A stretch of DNA of 17,831 nucleotides from Clostridium fallax (GTDB taxonomy: Bacteria > Bacillota > Clostridia > Clostridiales > Clostridiaceae): the NCBI RefSeq assembly GCF_900129365.1, contig NZ_FQVM01000037.1:1-17831 (forward strand). The letters are read 5' to 3'. This document shows, piece after piece, positions 7,505-15,493 of the stretch. The position numbers were made by a program, and so were the translations under genes. Position 1 is the first letter of the stretch. Each line of letters starts with the position of its first letter. The notes beneath the pieces are model-generated. The model worked only from the letters and a program-made list of their open reading frames with translations, ran no database searches and was not told where the DNA came from.

Positions 7505-8790
7505 TTGAGACGAAGGGATAGAACTAAAAAGCTTACTATAGGTACTAAGTTAGGAATAGCCACAGCAATAATAGCCGGAATTATACTTACTATATTTATA
7601 ACCTATGTAATGACAATAAAAAATAAAGTTGAACAATGGAATAATAAAATGTATCCTGGCGTAATTGTTAATGACATAAACCTTTCAGGAAAAACTAAAG
7701 AAGAAGCAACTGAATTATTAAATACAAATTTTTCAAATATAATTACAGATAAAAATTTAATTGTTAAATCTAATGGTGAAGAAATTAAAATAAATTATAA
7801 TGAATTAAACCCTCATTATAATATAGATGAAGTCGTTAATGAAGCTTTTAATTACGGTAAATCTGAAAATTTATTTGCTAAGAATGATTTAATAAATCAA
7901 GGAGCTCCCAAAAGATATACTCTTCAATTTACTTATAATGAGGATAAGATTAAAGAATATGAAAATCAGTTAGCATCTAAGGTAAATAGAAATCCTAAAA
8001 ATGCTAGCATTTCCATAAATAACGGTTCAATATCAATAAAAAATGATGCTTATGGTATAAAAATAAACGAAGATGAAATGACAAAATTAATAAAAGCAAA
8101 TATAAATGGAAATTTAGAAAAAGAAGATACGACAATTGAAATTCCAACTGAAGAAGTTGCTCCAAAAGTAACAAAAGATATGCTTACAAAAATAGATGGA
8201 ATTATATCAACTTTTACATCTAGTTTTGCTCACAATTCTCAACCAGGTAGAGATAAAAATTTATATGCTGCTACTAAATATGTAAATGGTACTCTTATAT
8301 TACCTGGTGAAGTTTTTAGTTATAATGAAACTGTAGGTGAAAGAACAAAAGCAAGAGGATTTGATTATGGTGGAATTAGATTGGAGATAAGATAGAAGAC
8401 GGGCTTGGAGGAGGAATATGTCAAGTATCTACTGCCTTATATAGAGCTGTTATGAGAGCTGGTATAAAATCAGTAGAAAGACATAACCATTCTATGCAAA
8501 CTAGCTATTCTCCACTAGGATTAGATGCCACTGTTGCTTGGGGATCCTTAGATTATAAATTTAAAAACACTTATGATTTTCCAATTTATATAGAAGGATA
8601 CATAACTAAAGATAAAAATATTGTATTTAATGTTTATGGCAATAAAGAGGCTATGGGTGGAAAAACTTACGAACTTTATGCACAAGCTAATCCAAATAAC
8701 AGTAAAGAAATTCGCTCTTATTTAATAACTTATCAAAATGGCATAGAAATTAAAAGAGAAAATATAGCAACTGATGTATATAAAAAATAA
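7505..8790 (+). pseudogene. VanW-family protein, broken by a one-base frameshift
   Basis: The first frame (7505-8395, TTG start with AAGGAGGAG) encodes a basic N-terminus and a TM anchor at about residues 16-38. Two peptidoglycan-binding-like (PG_binding_4) segments follow at about 50-125 and 130-215, then the beginning of VanW (FAHNSQPGRDKNLY, LPGEVFSYNETVGERTKARGF). It then reads into a stop. Stepping back one base at 8380 continues the VanW domain (GDKIEDGLGGGICQVSTALY) through 8790, restoring a protein of about 428 residues. One A appears lost from what was probably AGAATTGG. No slippery heptamer or homopolymer is present, so programmed frameshifting is unlikely; a real mutation or a sequencing error is. 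VanW proteins are surface-anchored and linked to glycopeptide-resistance clusters, but their function is unknown. Confidence 0.85.
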
Positions 8791-8793
8791 TCC

Positions 8794-8836
8794 ATAATAA
8801 AAGAGTTGTCCAAAATTCGGACAACTCTTTTATTAT
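8794..8836. terminator. Terminator shared by the VanW and TauE/SafE genes
   Basis: An 18-bp perfect stem (8794-8811 and 8819-8836) around a GC-containing core (GAGTTGTCC), with a 7-base loop. Its lower part is A-rich on one side and T-rich on the other, so it works in both directions between two converging genes. It begins 3 bases after the VanW-family stop. Confidence 0.85.
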
Positions 8837-8882
8837 ATTACAAATATAAAATACTAATATTATAATCATAAAATATTTTTTG

Positions 8883-9602
8883 TTAAAAAATAGCAAATAC
8901 CTGTTTTATTATTATAAATATCAATACACAATTAAATAGTATATTACATAATTTTTCACTAGCCTTTTTATTAAAATATGTACCTAATGCAGATCCTATT
9001 ATAGCTGCTGGAATCATATATAGTGATAAAGTTAAATCTTTATTTCCACTAATCATATAATTTAAAACTGCATTACCAGTAGCAATTAAAGTTAAATATA
9101 TTGCAGTAGCTCCTGCATTTTTTTGTGTTGCACCATATAATAATAGTAAAGCAGGCACAGTTATAGGCCCTCCTCCTATTCCAAAAAGTCCTGAAACAAT
9201 TCCTATAAATAATCCAATAAAAGGCTTAGTTATATTATTTAAATTTATTTTAGGAACTCTTTTTTTGAAAAATAATATTATAATTAAAGATATCATAAGT
9301 ACAATAAATATAATATTAAATGTCTTTGGAGAAACCAATTTATTTATATGAACTCCTATTGCCGCCCCTGGTATTACTCCTATTCCAAATAATATAGCTG
9401 TTTTTAAATCCCCTTGTTTTCTTCTAATATAAATTATAGTTGTTAATATAGACATTATAAAAACAGTTAAAGCGGAATTAACTGCTGCATTACTTTTCTC
9501 AATACCTAAACTTAAAAGCAAAGGAATTATAATTATTCCTCCACCTACGCCAATAAAACTCCCTATTATACAAGCAATTAAAGCTATAAAAAAATAAATC
9601 AT
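8883..9602 (-). CDS. TauE/SafE-family membrane protein (putative anion exporter)
   Basis: 239 residues, almost entirely hydrophobic, with about seven to eight membrane helices in two homologous halves. Each half carries the family's glycine motif: GSFIGVGGGIIIIPLLL near 14-30 and SGLFGIGGGPITVPALLLL near 137-155. Members move sulfite, sulfoacetate or other small organic anions, but substrate specificity cannot be read from sequence. GAAGGTG precedes the ATG. No sulfur-metabolism gene is adjacent, so the substrate is unknown. It appears monocistronic, with the shared terminator 46 bases past its stop. Confidence 0.88.
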   Translation of the reverse strand: MIYFFIALIACIIGSFIGVGGGIIIIPLLLSLGIEKSNAAVNSALTVFIMSILTTIIYIRRKQGDLKTAILFGIGVIPGAAIGVHINKLVSPKTFNIIFIVLMISLIIILFFKKRVPKINLNNITKPFIGLFIGIVSGLFGIGGGPITVPALLLLYGATQKNAGATAIYLTLIATGNAVLNYMISGNKDLTLSLYMIPAAIIGSALGTYFNKKASEKLCNILFNCVLIFIIIKQVFAIF

Positions 9603-9768
9603 TTTTTACACCTTCTTTATTAAATAAAACATTAAAAAACTCTATTATTTACTAATTAAAAATATAGTTAGTATATATTTAATATAATTTTAAAAATAAA
9701 TTTTTATGTAAAACACTATAATTCAAATTTATTATAACTCTTTAATAAATTTAAAAATAACAAGTTTT

Positions 9769-9784
9769 TGTAAACTAATTTACA
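9769..9784. promoter_or_regulatory. Small palindrome upstream of the TauE/SafE gene
   Basis: TGTAAA-CTAA-TTTACA is a perfect 6-bp inverted repeat with a 4-base spacer, about 170 bases upstream of the 9602 start. Its shape (7-4-7 with outer T and C) recalls Rex-type sites, but several positions differ. The rest of the 304-base gap (9603-9906) holds only AT-rich sequence and the PTS terminator. Confidence 0.25.
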
Positions 9785-9804
9785 CATTGTCTGTTTTTAA
9801 AGAT

Positions 9805-9846
9805 AAAAAAAGTATGAAATTATAGTTTTAACTATTAATTTCATAC
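9805..9846 (-). terminator. Terminator of the PTS operon
   Basis: On the minus strand, an 11-bp stem with arms at 9836-9846 and 9812-9822 is topped by a further short stem after a one-base bulge. It is followed directly by seven T residues (9811-9805). It lies 60 bases past the EIIC stop. Confidence 0.88.
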
Positions 9847-9906
9847 CTTCTTCATATAACAGTTTTATATTTTTAATTTTTCAATTTATATTTAATTATA
9901 AGTTTA

Positions 9907-11241
9907 TTATTCATTATCTGATTCCATTATTTTCTTTCTATTCCAAAGCATAAGTAATAGTGTGAATACAGTTAGTACTATTATTCCTACCCATTTAAGT
10001 TCTGCCATTTTTACGATTAGCCAAGGTAGAGGACTTGAACCATAATCCATACTAGAAATTAATCCTGTTCCATTTGGTATTGCAAAATTTGCAGCTGCAG
10101 CTGCTTTTGTAAATAATGGAGCTAAGTTTGTTCCTATTAATAATCCTATTGCTACTGTTATTACTCCAATTACAAAGGTTCTAAAAAAGTCTCCTTTAGC
10201 AATTGGTACTATTAAAACAAACATAAATGGTAATCCTGCTAAACTAGCGAATGGTAAAAATTGATTTCCTGGTATTATAAGTGCTAGTATTAAAGTTACT
10301 GGAATTAATACTAATGAAACTGCTAAAGTTACTGGATTACCAACTCCTACTGCTGAATCTAAACCTATGTATAATTTCCCTTTTCCTTGGAACTTACGTT
10401 GAATAAGTTCTTGAACTGCTTCTGATACTACCATTAGTCCTTCCATTAAAATAGCTGCCATTTTTGGAGTTAAAACTAATACTGCTCCCATTACTACAGC
10501 TAAATTTAATGTTTGTTTTACATCATATTTTGCTAATAATCCTAATATAACTCCTATTGAAGTTCCAAGAATAGCAGGATCTCCAAAAACTCCAAACTTC
10601 TTTTGTATATCATTTGCATCTAATTTAATCTTATTTATTCCAGGTATTCTATCTAATATCCAATTTACTACATAAGCAATAGGAACATAAGATCCTGTAA
10701 AGCCATGTGGTATTGATATGCCTGGAAGTCCTAAGAATTTTTCTACTAAAGGTGCAGTTCTATCTGCTATAATCATTATTATTATCATATTTATTGCTGC
10801 TAAAAGTAAACTTATAAATATGTTGTTAGTTAGCATATAAACTAATGATCCTGTAAATGCAAAGTGCCAAAAATTCCATATATCAACATTTACAGTTCTT
10901 GTTGTTCTAGTTAATAACATTACTATGTTAACTAAAAGGCATAGTGGAATAATAAGTATTCCAACTGTTGAACCAAATGCAATAGCTGAAGCTGCTGGCC
11001 AACCTACATCTAATACATTTAAATGTAGTCCAAAATTCTCAACCATTCTTTCTGCTGCTGGCCCTAAATTATCTGTTAAAAGATTTATAATTGTACTTAA
11101 GCCTATGAAACCTATTCCAACTAATAAGCCAGACCTTATAGCTTTACCAAACTTAACCCTTAAGCATAAAGCAAACACAGTAAATATAATAGGCATCATT
11201 ACTGCTGGACCTAAATCAACTAAATATTGTAAAACTGACAT
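9907..11241 (-). CDS. PTS EIIC component, galactitol family
   Basis: 444 residues, about ten membrane helices, the usual size for GatC/SgcC-type permeases. Family-like stretches are the N-terminal LGPAVMMPIIFTVFALCLRVKFGKAIRSG region, the IPHGFTGSYVPIAYVVNW loop, LTPKMAAILMEGL, GLDSAVGVGNPVT and the late GTGLISSMDYGSSPLPW. It translocates the substrate while EIIB phosphorylates it. AAAGGGGAA precedes the ATG. The gene is last in the operon, 29 bases after EIIB, and ends at a strong terminator. The family covers galactitol and other polyols or pentoses, and no catabolic enzyme is linked, so I do not name the sugar or give a gat symbol. Confidence 0.9.
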   Translation of the reverse strand: MSVLQYLVDLGPAVMMPIIFTVFALCLRVKFGKAIRSGLLVGIGFIGLSTIINLLTDNLGPAAERMVENFGLHLNVLDVGWPAASAIAFGSTVGILIIPLCLLVNIVMLLTRTTRTVNVDIWNFWHFAFTGSLVYMLTNNIFISLLLAAINMIIIMIIADRTAPLVEKFLGLPGISIPHGFTGSYVPIAYVVNWILDRIPGINKIKLDANDIQKKFGVFGDPAILGTSIGVILGLLAKYDVKQTLNLAVVMGAVLVLTPKMAAILMEGLMVVSEAVQELIQRKFQGKGKLYIGLDSAVGVGNPVTLAVSLVLIPVTLILALIIPGNQFLPFASLAGLPFMFVLIVPIAKGDFFRTFVIGVITVAIGLLIGTNLAPLFTKAAAAANFAIPNGTGLISSMDYGSSPLPWLIVKMAELKWVGIIVLTVFTLLLMLWNRKKIMESDNE

Positions 11242-11270
11242 TTCCCCTTTACCCCCAATATTTTTAAATT

Positions 11271-11555
11271 TTATAAATCAAGTTTTTCTATTATATCCTC
11301 CATAACTTTATCTATACCCATTCCTGTTATAAATGGTAATCCTGAAATTACTGGTATTCCAAAATCCTGTGAAGTTGAGGCAGTAGTTACTATTAAATTA
11401 TGTCCTTCTACTCTCATTGGAATTTCTGCTACTGTACATTGAGTAAATTGCACTTTACTTAATAATCCTTTTTCCTCTAATTTTGTTTTAATCTTTTGAA
11501 TTGCTATTGTTGAAGTTGCTATTCCAGCTCCACATGCTACTATTATTTTTTTCAT
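11271..11555 (-). CDS. PTS EIIB component, galactitol family
   Basis: 94 residues, the standard length of EIIB-Gat. The phospho-accepting Cys8 lies in the N-terminal loop IIVACGAGIATSTIA. A second conserved stretch, LIVTTASTSQDFGIPVISGLPFITGMG, ends the fold. It receives phosphate from EIIA His63 and passes it to the sugar in EIIC. The ATG overlaps the EIIA stop by 4 bases, and GAGGAGG lies upstream within the EIIA end, so translation is coupled. Confidence 0.92.
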   Translation of the reverse strand: MKKIIVACGAGIATSTIAIQKIKTKLEEKGLLSKVQFTQCTVAEIPMRVEGHNLIVTTASTSQDFGIPVISGLPFITGMGIDKVMEDIIEKLDL

Positions 11556-11995
11556 TTTAATTCCTCCTCTAAAATGTTTATTATTTCTTCTTTATCTTTT
11601 TTGTATAATTTATTTATTAAGTCCTGGTCTGTAAATAATCCCATTAACTTTTGTAATAGCGGTACTTGCTTTTCTTTATCTGTTACAAGAAGTACAAATG
11701 CCATTCCTACAGCTACGTTATTATCTCCTCCCATTTCCTTAAATTCAATATTCTTATTAAATCTTACAAATACTATTTTAGGTTTATTTATATGACAACT
11801 ATCAGTATGTGGTATTGCTACACCAACAGGCTCTATTGGAAGTCCAGTTGGAAAATTCTTTTCTCTATTTTTAATAGCTTCTTTAAAACTATCTTTTACA
11901 TATCCTCTTTCATATAAAATTTTTGAAATATTATCAAAAAAATCATTAGAATCTTTTGCTTGAAAGTTTAAAAAAACTAAATCTTTATCAATCAT
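11552..11995 (-). CDS. PTS EIIA component, fructose/mannitol (EIIA-2) fold
   Basis: 147 residues, the usual size for a free-standing PTS_EIIA_2 protein. The active-site His63 lies in GVAIPHTDSCHI, the classic motif, after the conserved REKNFPTGLP. It takes phosphate from HPr and delivers it to EIIB Cys8. AGGAGG is perfectly placed before the ATG. It starts 42 bases after the regulator stop, on the same strand, making it the first transport gene of the operon. Confidence 0.93.
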   Translation of the reverse strand: MIDKDLVFLNFQAKDSNDFFDNISKILYERGYVKDSFKEAIKNREKNFPTGLPIEPVGVAIPHTDSCHINKPKIVFVRFNKNIEFKEMGGDNNVAVGMAFVLLVTDKEKQVPLLQKLMGLFTDQDLINKLYKKDKEEIINILEEELK

Positions 11996-12037
11996 AATTT
12001 GTTCCTCCTAAGCATTCAAGTGATAAAAGATTTAACT

Positions 12038-13972
12038 TTAATAGTTCTTGCAAAGATTACTTAAATCTTTGCTTTCTATAATATTTAAAACTTTTTCCTC
12101 ACTATCTAGATTTCTATAAAGTTCTGCAAATAATTCTTCATTTTTATTTACTTGTCCCTTTTTTAAACATAACATAAATATTAATTGAACCTTACCGTAT
12201 TGCCATTCTATAGGTTCATTTAAAATAGCTACTCCAATAGCTTCTTTATAAACCTCACCTTTGATTCCATGAGGTATTGCTACAAAGTTACCAATTTCTG
12301 TAGTTCCCATATCTTCTCTTTCTATAAAAGAATTTTTCATATTCTCATCAATATATCCTAAATTAAGCATTTGAGAAGACATATACTCTATAGCTTCCTT
12401 TTTATTTTTAAAACTTAAATCTTTAAAGAATATCTCTTCTTTAAACAAGTTAGATAACTTACTTATGTTATATATTTTGCTTCTTATAAATCTATTTATT
12501 TTATTGCAATCATCATCAAGCAAAATAGGTGATACTTGTATTACTGGAATATCATAAGTCTTTAATGGTATTGTGGTTATTATAAAATCATATTTAGATA
12601 AATCTATAGATTTTAATTTAAAAGCTGGATAAAATCCTACGATTTCTAATACATCACTAAATTTACTTTCTAATTTAGCTTTTACTAATATAGATGTTCC
12701 TACACCAGTTGCACAAACTACAATAGTTTTATATTTTTTAACTTTATTTTCAACTCTTAATCTTTCAATAGCTCCACCAAAATGCAATGCTATAAAACCA
12801 ACTTCATTTTCATTTATTTCTTTTTCATAAAACTTATTTAAAGATTTTGCAAAATAGGTAGCTATTTCAAAAGCAAATGGATAATTTTTCTTTATATCCT
12901 CAAGCATAAAATTTTTAATATTCATACCATAATTAATTCTATTAAAGGCACTTCTTAAGTGAGTAAATAATCCCTTAGATAAAATATCATCACTATTAAA
13001 ATCTATACCAGTATAGCTATAAATATCTTCGTTACACATTCTTATCCAGTCTATAATTTTTCTATCTTCTCTAGACTGTATAAAATCTTTATCTATGTAC
13101 AATCTTTTTTGAGCTACTAAATGCTGATAAAGATAAATAACTTCACTTTTTGGAAATTTTATATGAAAATTATTTTCTATACAATTTTTAAGAAATTCTG
13201 CAGCCTTATGTTCATTTTCTTTGAAATTAATTGGTTCAGCATCATAACTAACAATTTTATTATTTTTTATTCTATATAATGTTATTAAAATATGGGTACA
13301 TAAATTGTTAAATCCTAAGTCAGTAATATTTATATTAAATTTTTCTAAAGTTTCTAAAACATTACTAGCAACCAAAGGAAAATAATCGTTATAATCACCT
13401 AATAGTCCTTTTATTTCATTATTTACATCTTTACTATTTTTTCTTACAAAGTAATCAGAAATAAATGATCTTATTTTTCTTTCATCTCCAATTATCTTTA
13501 TTCCACTATTACCATTTCTAGATATTTCTAAATCATAATCTTTTAAAATATCTTTAACTTCTTTAATATCATTTTTTATAGTAGATGTACTTACATAAAG
13601 TTTATCTGCAAGTTCTTCTATTTTTATACTGCCTTTCCCATAACAAACACTTATAAGAGCTAGTGTACTTATTATAGTTTTTATTCTTAAATCTTTTTCT
13701 TCCATTAAAGCTTCTTTTTTGTTTAAAAACTTTTCAAGAGATAAGTATAAATTGAAATCTTCCTTTTCAAATTTATAACCTACTCCTCTAGATGAAATAA
13801 TATTACATTTATAATTTTTAATAAATGAATTTATAGCTGGTATTTCCTTTTGTAAAGTTTTTCTTGATATTTCTACAGATTTTGCAAGTTTGTCTCCTGT
13901 TATACTATCATCGCTATTTATTAATATCTTTAATATTTTTTCTTGTCTAATGTTTAAAAAATCGTAAATCAT
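12038..13972 (-). CDS. PRD-containing transcriptional regulator (BglG/MtlR type)
   Basis: 644 residues in the full six-part layout: HTH at about 5-60 and a second HTH at 100-150 (IEELADKLYVSTSTIKNDI). PRD1 spans about 200-290 with His227 and His284; PRD2 about 305-405 with His338 and His397. An EIIB-Gat-like domain at 414-500 has Cys420 in VVCATGVGTS, and an EIIA-2 domain at 510-640 has His568 in VAIPHGI. All expected phosphorylation residues are present. Such proteins (MtlR, LicR) activate PTS operons. Phosphorylation by HPr activates; phosphorylation through the operon's EIIs in the absence of sugar inhibits. GGTGAT precedes the ATG at 13972. It heads its own operon, so it is likely autoregulated. 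Confidence 0.93.
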   Translation of the reverse strand: MIYDFLNIRQEKILKILINSDDSITGDKLAKSVEISRKTLQKEIPAINSFIKNYKCNIISSRGVGYKFEKEDFNLYLSLEKFLNKKEALMEEKDLRIKTIISTLALISVCYGKGSIKIEELADKLYVSTSTIKNDIKEVKDILKDYDLEISRNGNSGIKIIGDERKIRSFISDYFVRKNSKDVNNEIKGLLGDYNDYFPLVASNVLETLEKFNINITDLGFNNLCTHILITLYRIKNNKIVSYDAEPINFKENEHKAAEFLKNCIENNFHIKFPKSEVIYLYQHLVAQKRLYIDKDFIQSREDRKIIDWIRMCNEDIYSYTGIDFNSDDILSKGLFTHLRSAFNRINYGMNIKNFMLEDIKKNYPFAFEIATYFAKSLNKFYEKEINENEVGFIALHFGGAIERLRVENKVKKYKTIVVCATGVGTSILVKAKLESKFSDVLEIVGFYPAFKLKSIDLSKYDFIITTIPLKTYDIPVIQVSPILLDDDCNKINRFIRSKIYNISKLSNLFKEEIFFKDLSFKNKKEAIEYMSSQMLNLGYIDENMKNSFIEREDMGTTEIGNFVAIPHGIKGEVYKEAIGVAILNEPIEWQYGKVQLIFMLCLKKGQVNKNEELFAELYRNLDSEEKVLNIIESKDLSNLCKNY

Positions 13973-14326
13973 CTTATCACCATCTTTATTATAATTGGAA
14001 AGCTATATATATACGAGCCAAAAAATTACTCTTACTTAGGGTATAAAAATACACTACTTTCTCTTTTTTATAAAATTTATTTTTTATGTTTTTATTATAT
14101 TATTTAATATTTCATAAATAATATTAGATTTATACTTATTTATAGTTAATAAAAAAACTATATTTATAATAACTTTATAATAATTAAACAACTTTTTACA
14201 AAAGATATTTTTCATATCTTAATTTTCTTAATATAAAACTTAAAATATTTGAATTACGTATTTTTACAATTAAGTAAATGTTTGTTAACTACATAATTTT
14301 TTAATACTAATTTCTTTAAAAATATC
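13973..14326. other. Intergenic region between the divergent PTS and folT units
   Basis: 354 bases without a gene. It must contain the PTS-operon promoter, but I see no hexamer pair at good spacing. A TATAAT on minus (13993-13988) lies too close to the start codon. No catabolite-repression (cre) consensus is visible. A 7-bp hairpin (14202-14208, 14214-14220) is the only structure and looks trivial. Confidence 0.5.
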
Positions 14327-14355
14327 TTGTTAGTAATAAAGAAATAAACTATAAT
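14327..14355 (+). promoter_or_regulatory. folT promoter
   Basis: TTGTTA (14327-14332), a 17-base spacer and a perfect TATAAT (14350-14355) put the start near 14362, about 11 bases before the riboswitch aptamer. Confidence 0.8.
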
Positions 14356-14372
14356 ATTATTAATTAGCAAAA

Positions 14373-14472
14373 GGCAGAGTAGATTATTACGCGTTAAGTG
14401 TCAGATGGACGGGAAGTTGCCACTGAACGAAAAATCAAAAGATTTGCGGTGTAATTTTCGCATTCCGCTGCC
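14373..14472 (+). ncRNA. THF riboswitch (class I, folT leader)
   Basis: The region carries the hallmark pieces of the tetrahydrofolate riboswitch in order: GAGTAGAT, then CGCGTTAAGTG, GGGAAGTTGCC, GAACGAA, GCGGTG and GCATTCCGC. The P1 closing stem is GGCAG (14373-14377) with CTGCC (14468-14472). The match to the well-known Eubacterium siraeum THF aptamer is close by eye, and it stands before a folate transporter, the classic target. It binds reduced folates and lowers folT expression. Confidence 0.93.
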
Positions 14473-14541
14473 ACTGGGAAGAGCATACCTCTTCACGTGG
14501 CAAATTTTGCCATCGTAGAAGAAAGGAGGTGCTTTTTTTTG
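14470..14541 (+). promoter_or_regulatory. Riboswitch expression platform with nested RBS, U8 and TTG start
   Basis: An alternative hairpin pairs GCCAC-GAAGAG (14470-14474, 14478-14483) with CTCTTC-GTGGC (14489-14494, 14497-14501). It cannot coexist with P1, because the two share 14470-14472. It also hides TACCTCTT (14486-14493), which is complementary to the ribosome binding site AAGGAGGTG (14523-14531). Thus P1 formation (folate bound) would free the anti-RBS element, and folate absence would lock it away. Eight T residues (14533-14540) follow the RBS directly and run into the TTG start, so the closed form also resembles an intrinsic terminator. This model is inferred from complementarity. 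Confidence 0.6.
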
Positions 14542-15051
14542 AGTAAAACTAAAAAGTTTGTTCTAGCTGGATTATTTATAGCATTACAAGTGGTTTTTAC
14601 TAGATTTTTTTCTATAGAAACTCCTATATTAAGAGTAGGATTTGGATTTCTCCCAGTAGCTTTAGCTTCAATAGCTCTAGGCCCGATATCCGGTGGTGTG
14701 ATAGCTATGCTAGCAGATATTCTTGGTATGATTCTTTTTCCTAAAGGTACATATTTCCCTGGATTTACTCTTAGTGCATTATTAAGTGGTATAATTTACG
14801 GAATAGTTCTTTATAATAAAGAAAATTCTATACTTAGAATTGCTATTTCTGTATTATTAATCACATTTATAATAGATATGGGATTAAACACACTATGGTT
14901 ATCTATAATCACAGGAAAAGGTATAATGATATTATTACCTTCTAGAATTATAAAAAGTTTAATTATGATACCAATTGAAATTTTTTGTATTAACATAGTA
15001 TGGAAATATCTTTATAACTTTATGAGAATTCCATCTACAAAAAATATATAA
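14539..15051 (+). CDS. folT: Folate ECF transporter S component FolT
   Basis: 170 residues, six predicted helices. It has the signature run of folate-specific S components: FSIETPILRVGFGFLPV (25-40), LGPISGGVIAMLADILGM (48-65) and GTYFPGFTLSALLSGIIYG (70-88). It captures folate and works with the shared energising module (EcfT plus two ATPases), which is encoded elsewhere. I start it at TTG 14539, not at the in-frame GTG 14497: AAGGAGGTG lies 7 bases upstream of TTG, and the upstream codons fall inside the riboswitch platform. Control is through the THF riboswitch. An 87-residue gene follows 78 bases downstream and is probably co-transcribed. Confidence 0.95.
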   Translation: MSKTKKFVLAGLFIALQVVFTRFFSIETPILRVGFGFLPVALASIALGPISGGVIAMLADILGMILFPKGTYFPGFTLSALLSGIIYGIVLYNKENSILRIAISVLLITFIIDMGLNTLWLSIITGKGIMILLPSRIIKSLIMIPIEIFCINIVWKYLYNFMRIPSTKNI

Positions 15052-15077
15052 TAACTTCCTTGTACTTTTGTAAAACT

Positions 15078-15113
15078 TTATATAAAATTATTAAAAGTAG
15101 TAATTTTATATAA
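15078..15113 (+). repeat. 13-bp perfect inverted repeat between folT and the next gene
   Basis: Arms 15078-15090 and 15101-15113 (TTATATAAAATTA and complement) with a 10-base loop. It ends 2 bases before the AGGAGG of the next gene and has no T-tract, so it is more likely a processing or translation-tuning hairpin than a terminator. Confidence 0.4.
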
Positions 15114-15129
15114 TTAGGAGGAAATTATA

Positions 15130-15393
15130 TTGAAACTTTGCGGCACAATAATAAAAAATAATAAGATCATAAAAGATAAAATTATAAATTTAAATATAGA
15201 AACTAACTATGAAAAAGCTTTAAAATTAGGTATATCTAATTTATGTAATGAATTTGATATAGAAGAACCTTATTGGCTTTCAGTGAATATATCAGAATAT
15301 AATAAAAGAAATAAAACGGCTTTTACAAAAGATAATTTTATAGATTTTATTGATTTTGATAAATTTATAATTGAAATTTTAGAAGATAATTAA
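15130..15393 (+). CDS. Small conserved-looking protein, 87 residues, unknown function
   Basis: A TTG start with AGGAGG 8 bases upstream (15116-15121). The N-terminus is a beta-like repeat of charged and Ile residues (MKLCGTIIKNNKIIKDKII). It is followed by a helix ending in LCNEFDIEEPYWLS, and a C-terminal block FTKDNFIDFIDFDKFIIEIL. From memory, the EPYWLS...FTKDNFID...DFDKF pattern occurs in small Firmicutes proteins of unknown function. I have no name for the family. There is no signal peptide or TM segment, and Cys4 and Cys39 are the only cysteines. It follows folT on the same strand and is closed by a terminator 7 bases after its stop, so a shared, folate-regulated transcript is likely. 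Confidence 0.75.
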   Translation: MKLCGTIIKNNKIIKDKIINLNIETNYEKALKLGISNLCNEFDIEEPYWLSVNISEYNKRNKTAFTKDNFIDFIDFDKFIIEILEDN

Positions 15394-15399
15394 AGTTTA

Positions 15400-15433
15400 A
15401 AAAGGTAGATATGTAAAAACATATCTACCTTTT
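15400..15433. terminator. Terminator after the folT unit, shared with the converging gene
   Basis: A 15-bp perfect stem (15400-15414 and 15419-15433) with a 4-base AAAA loop. T-rich sequence follows on plus (CCTTTTACTT) and, through the A-rich left flank, on minus. It stands between the 87-residue gene and the converging C_GCAxxG_C_C gene. Confidence 0.85.
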
Positions 15434-15493
15434 ACTTACAAATACATATTTATAATACATTTTATACTTTATAATATAAAAATAATATTAAGC

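Noticed and set aside
7485..7508. Seven-codon ATG frame overlapping the VanW ribosome binding site
   Set aside because: It would need translation through the ribosome binding site itself and has none of its own.
8372..8395. Programmed -1 frameshifting in the VanW-family gene
   Set aside because: No X-XXY-YYZ slippery heptamer and no downstream pseudoknot or stem is evident.
13973..14100. Sigma-54 (-24/-12) promoter for the PTS operon
   Set aside because: A TTGGCTCG run is present, but the GG-to-GC spacing is wrong, and the regulator lacks the AAA+ domain of LevR-type activators.
14497..14538. In-frame upstream extension of folT from GTG 14497
   Set aside because: It lies inside the riboswitch expression platform and lacks a ribosome binding site. 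AAGGAGGTG at 14523-14531 fits the TTG at 14539.
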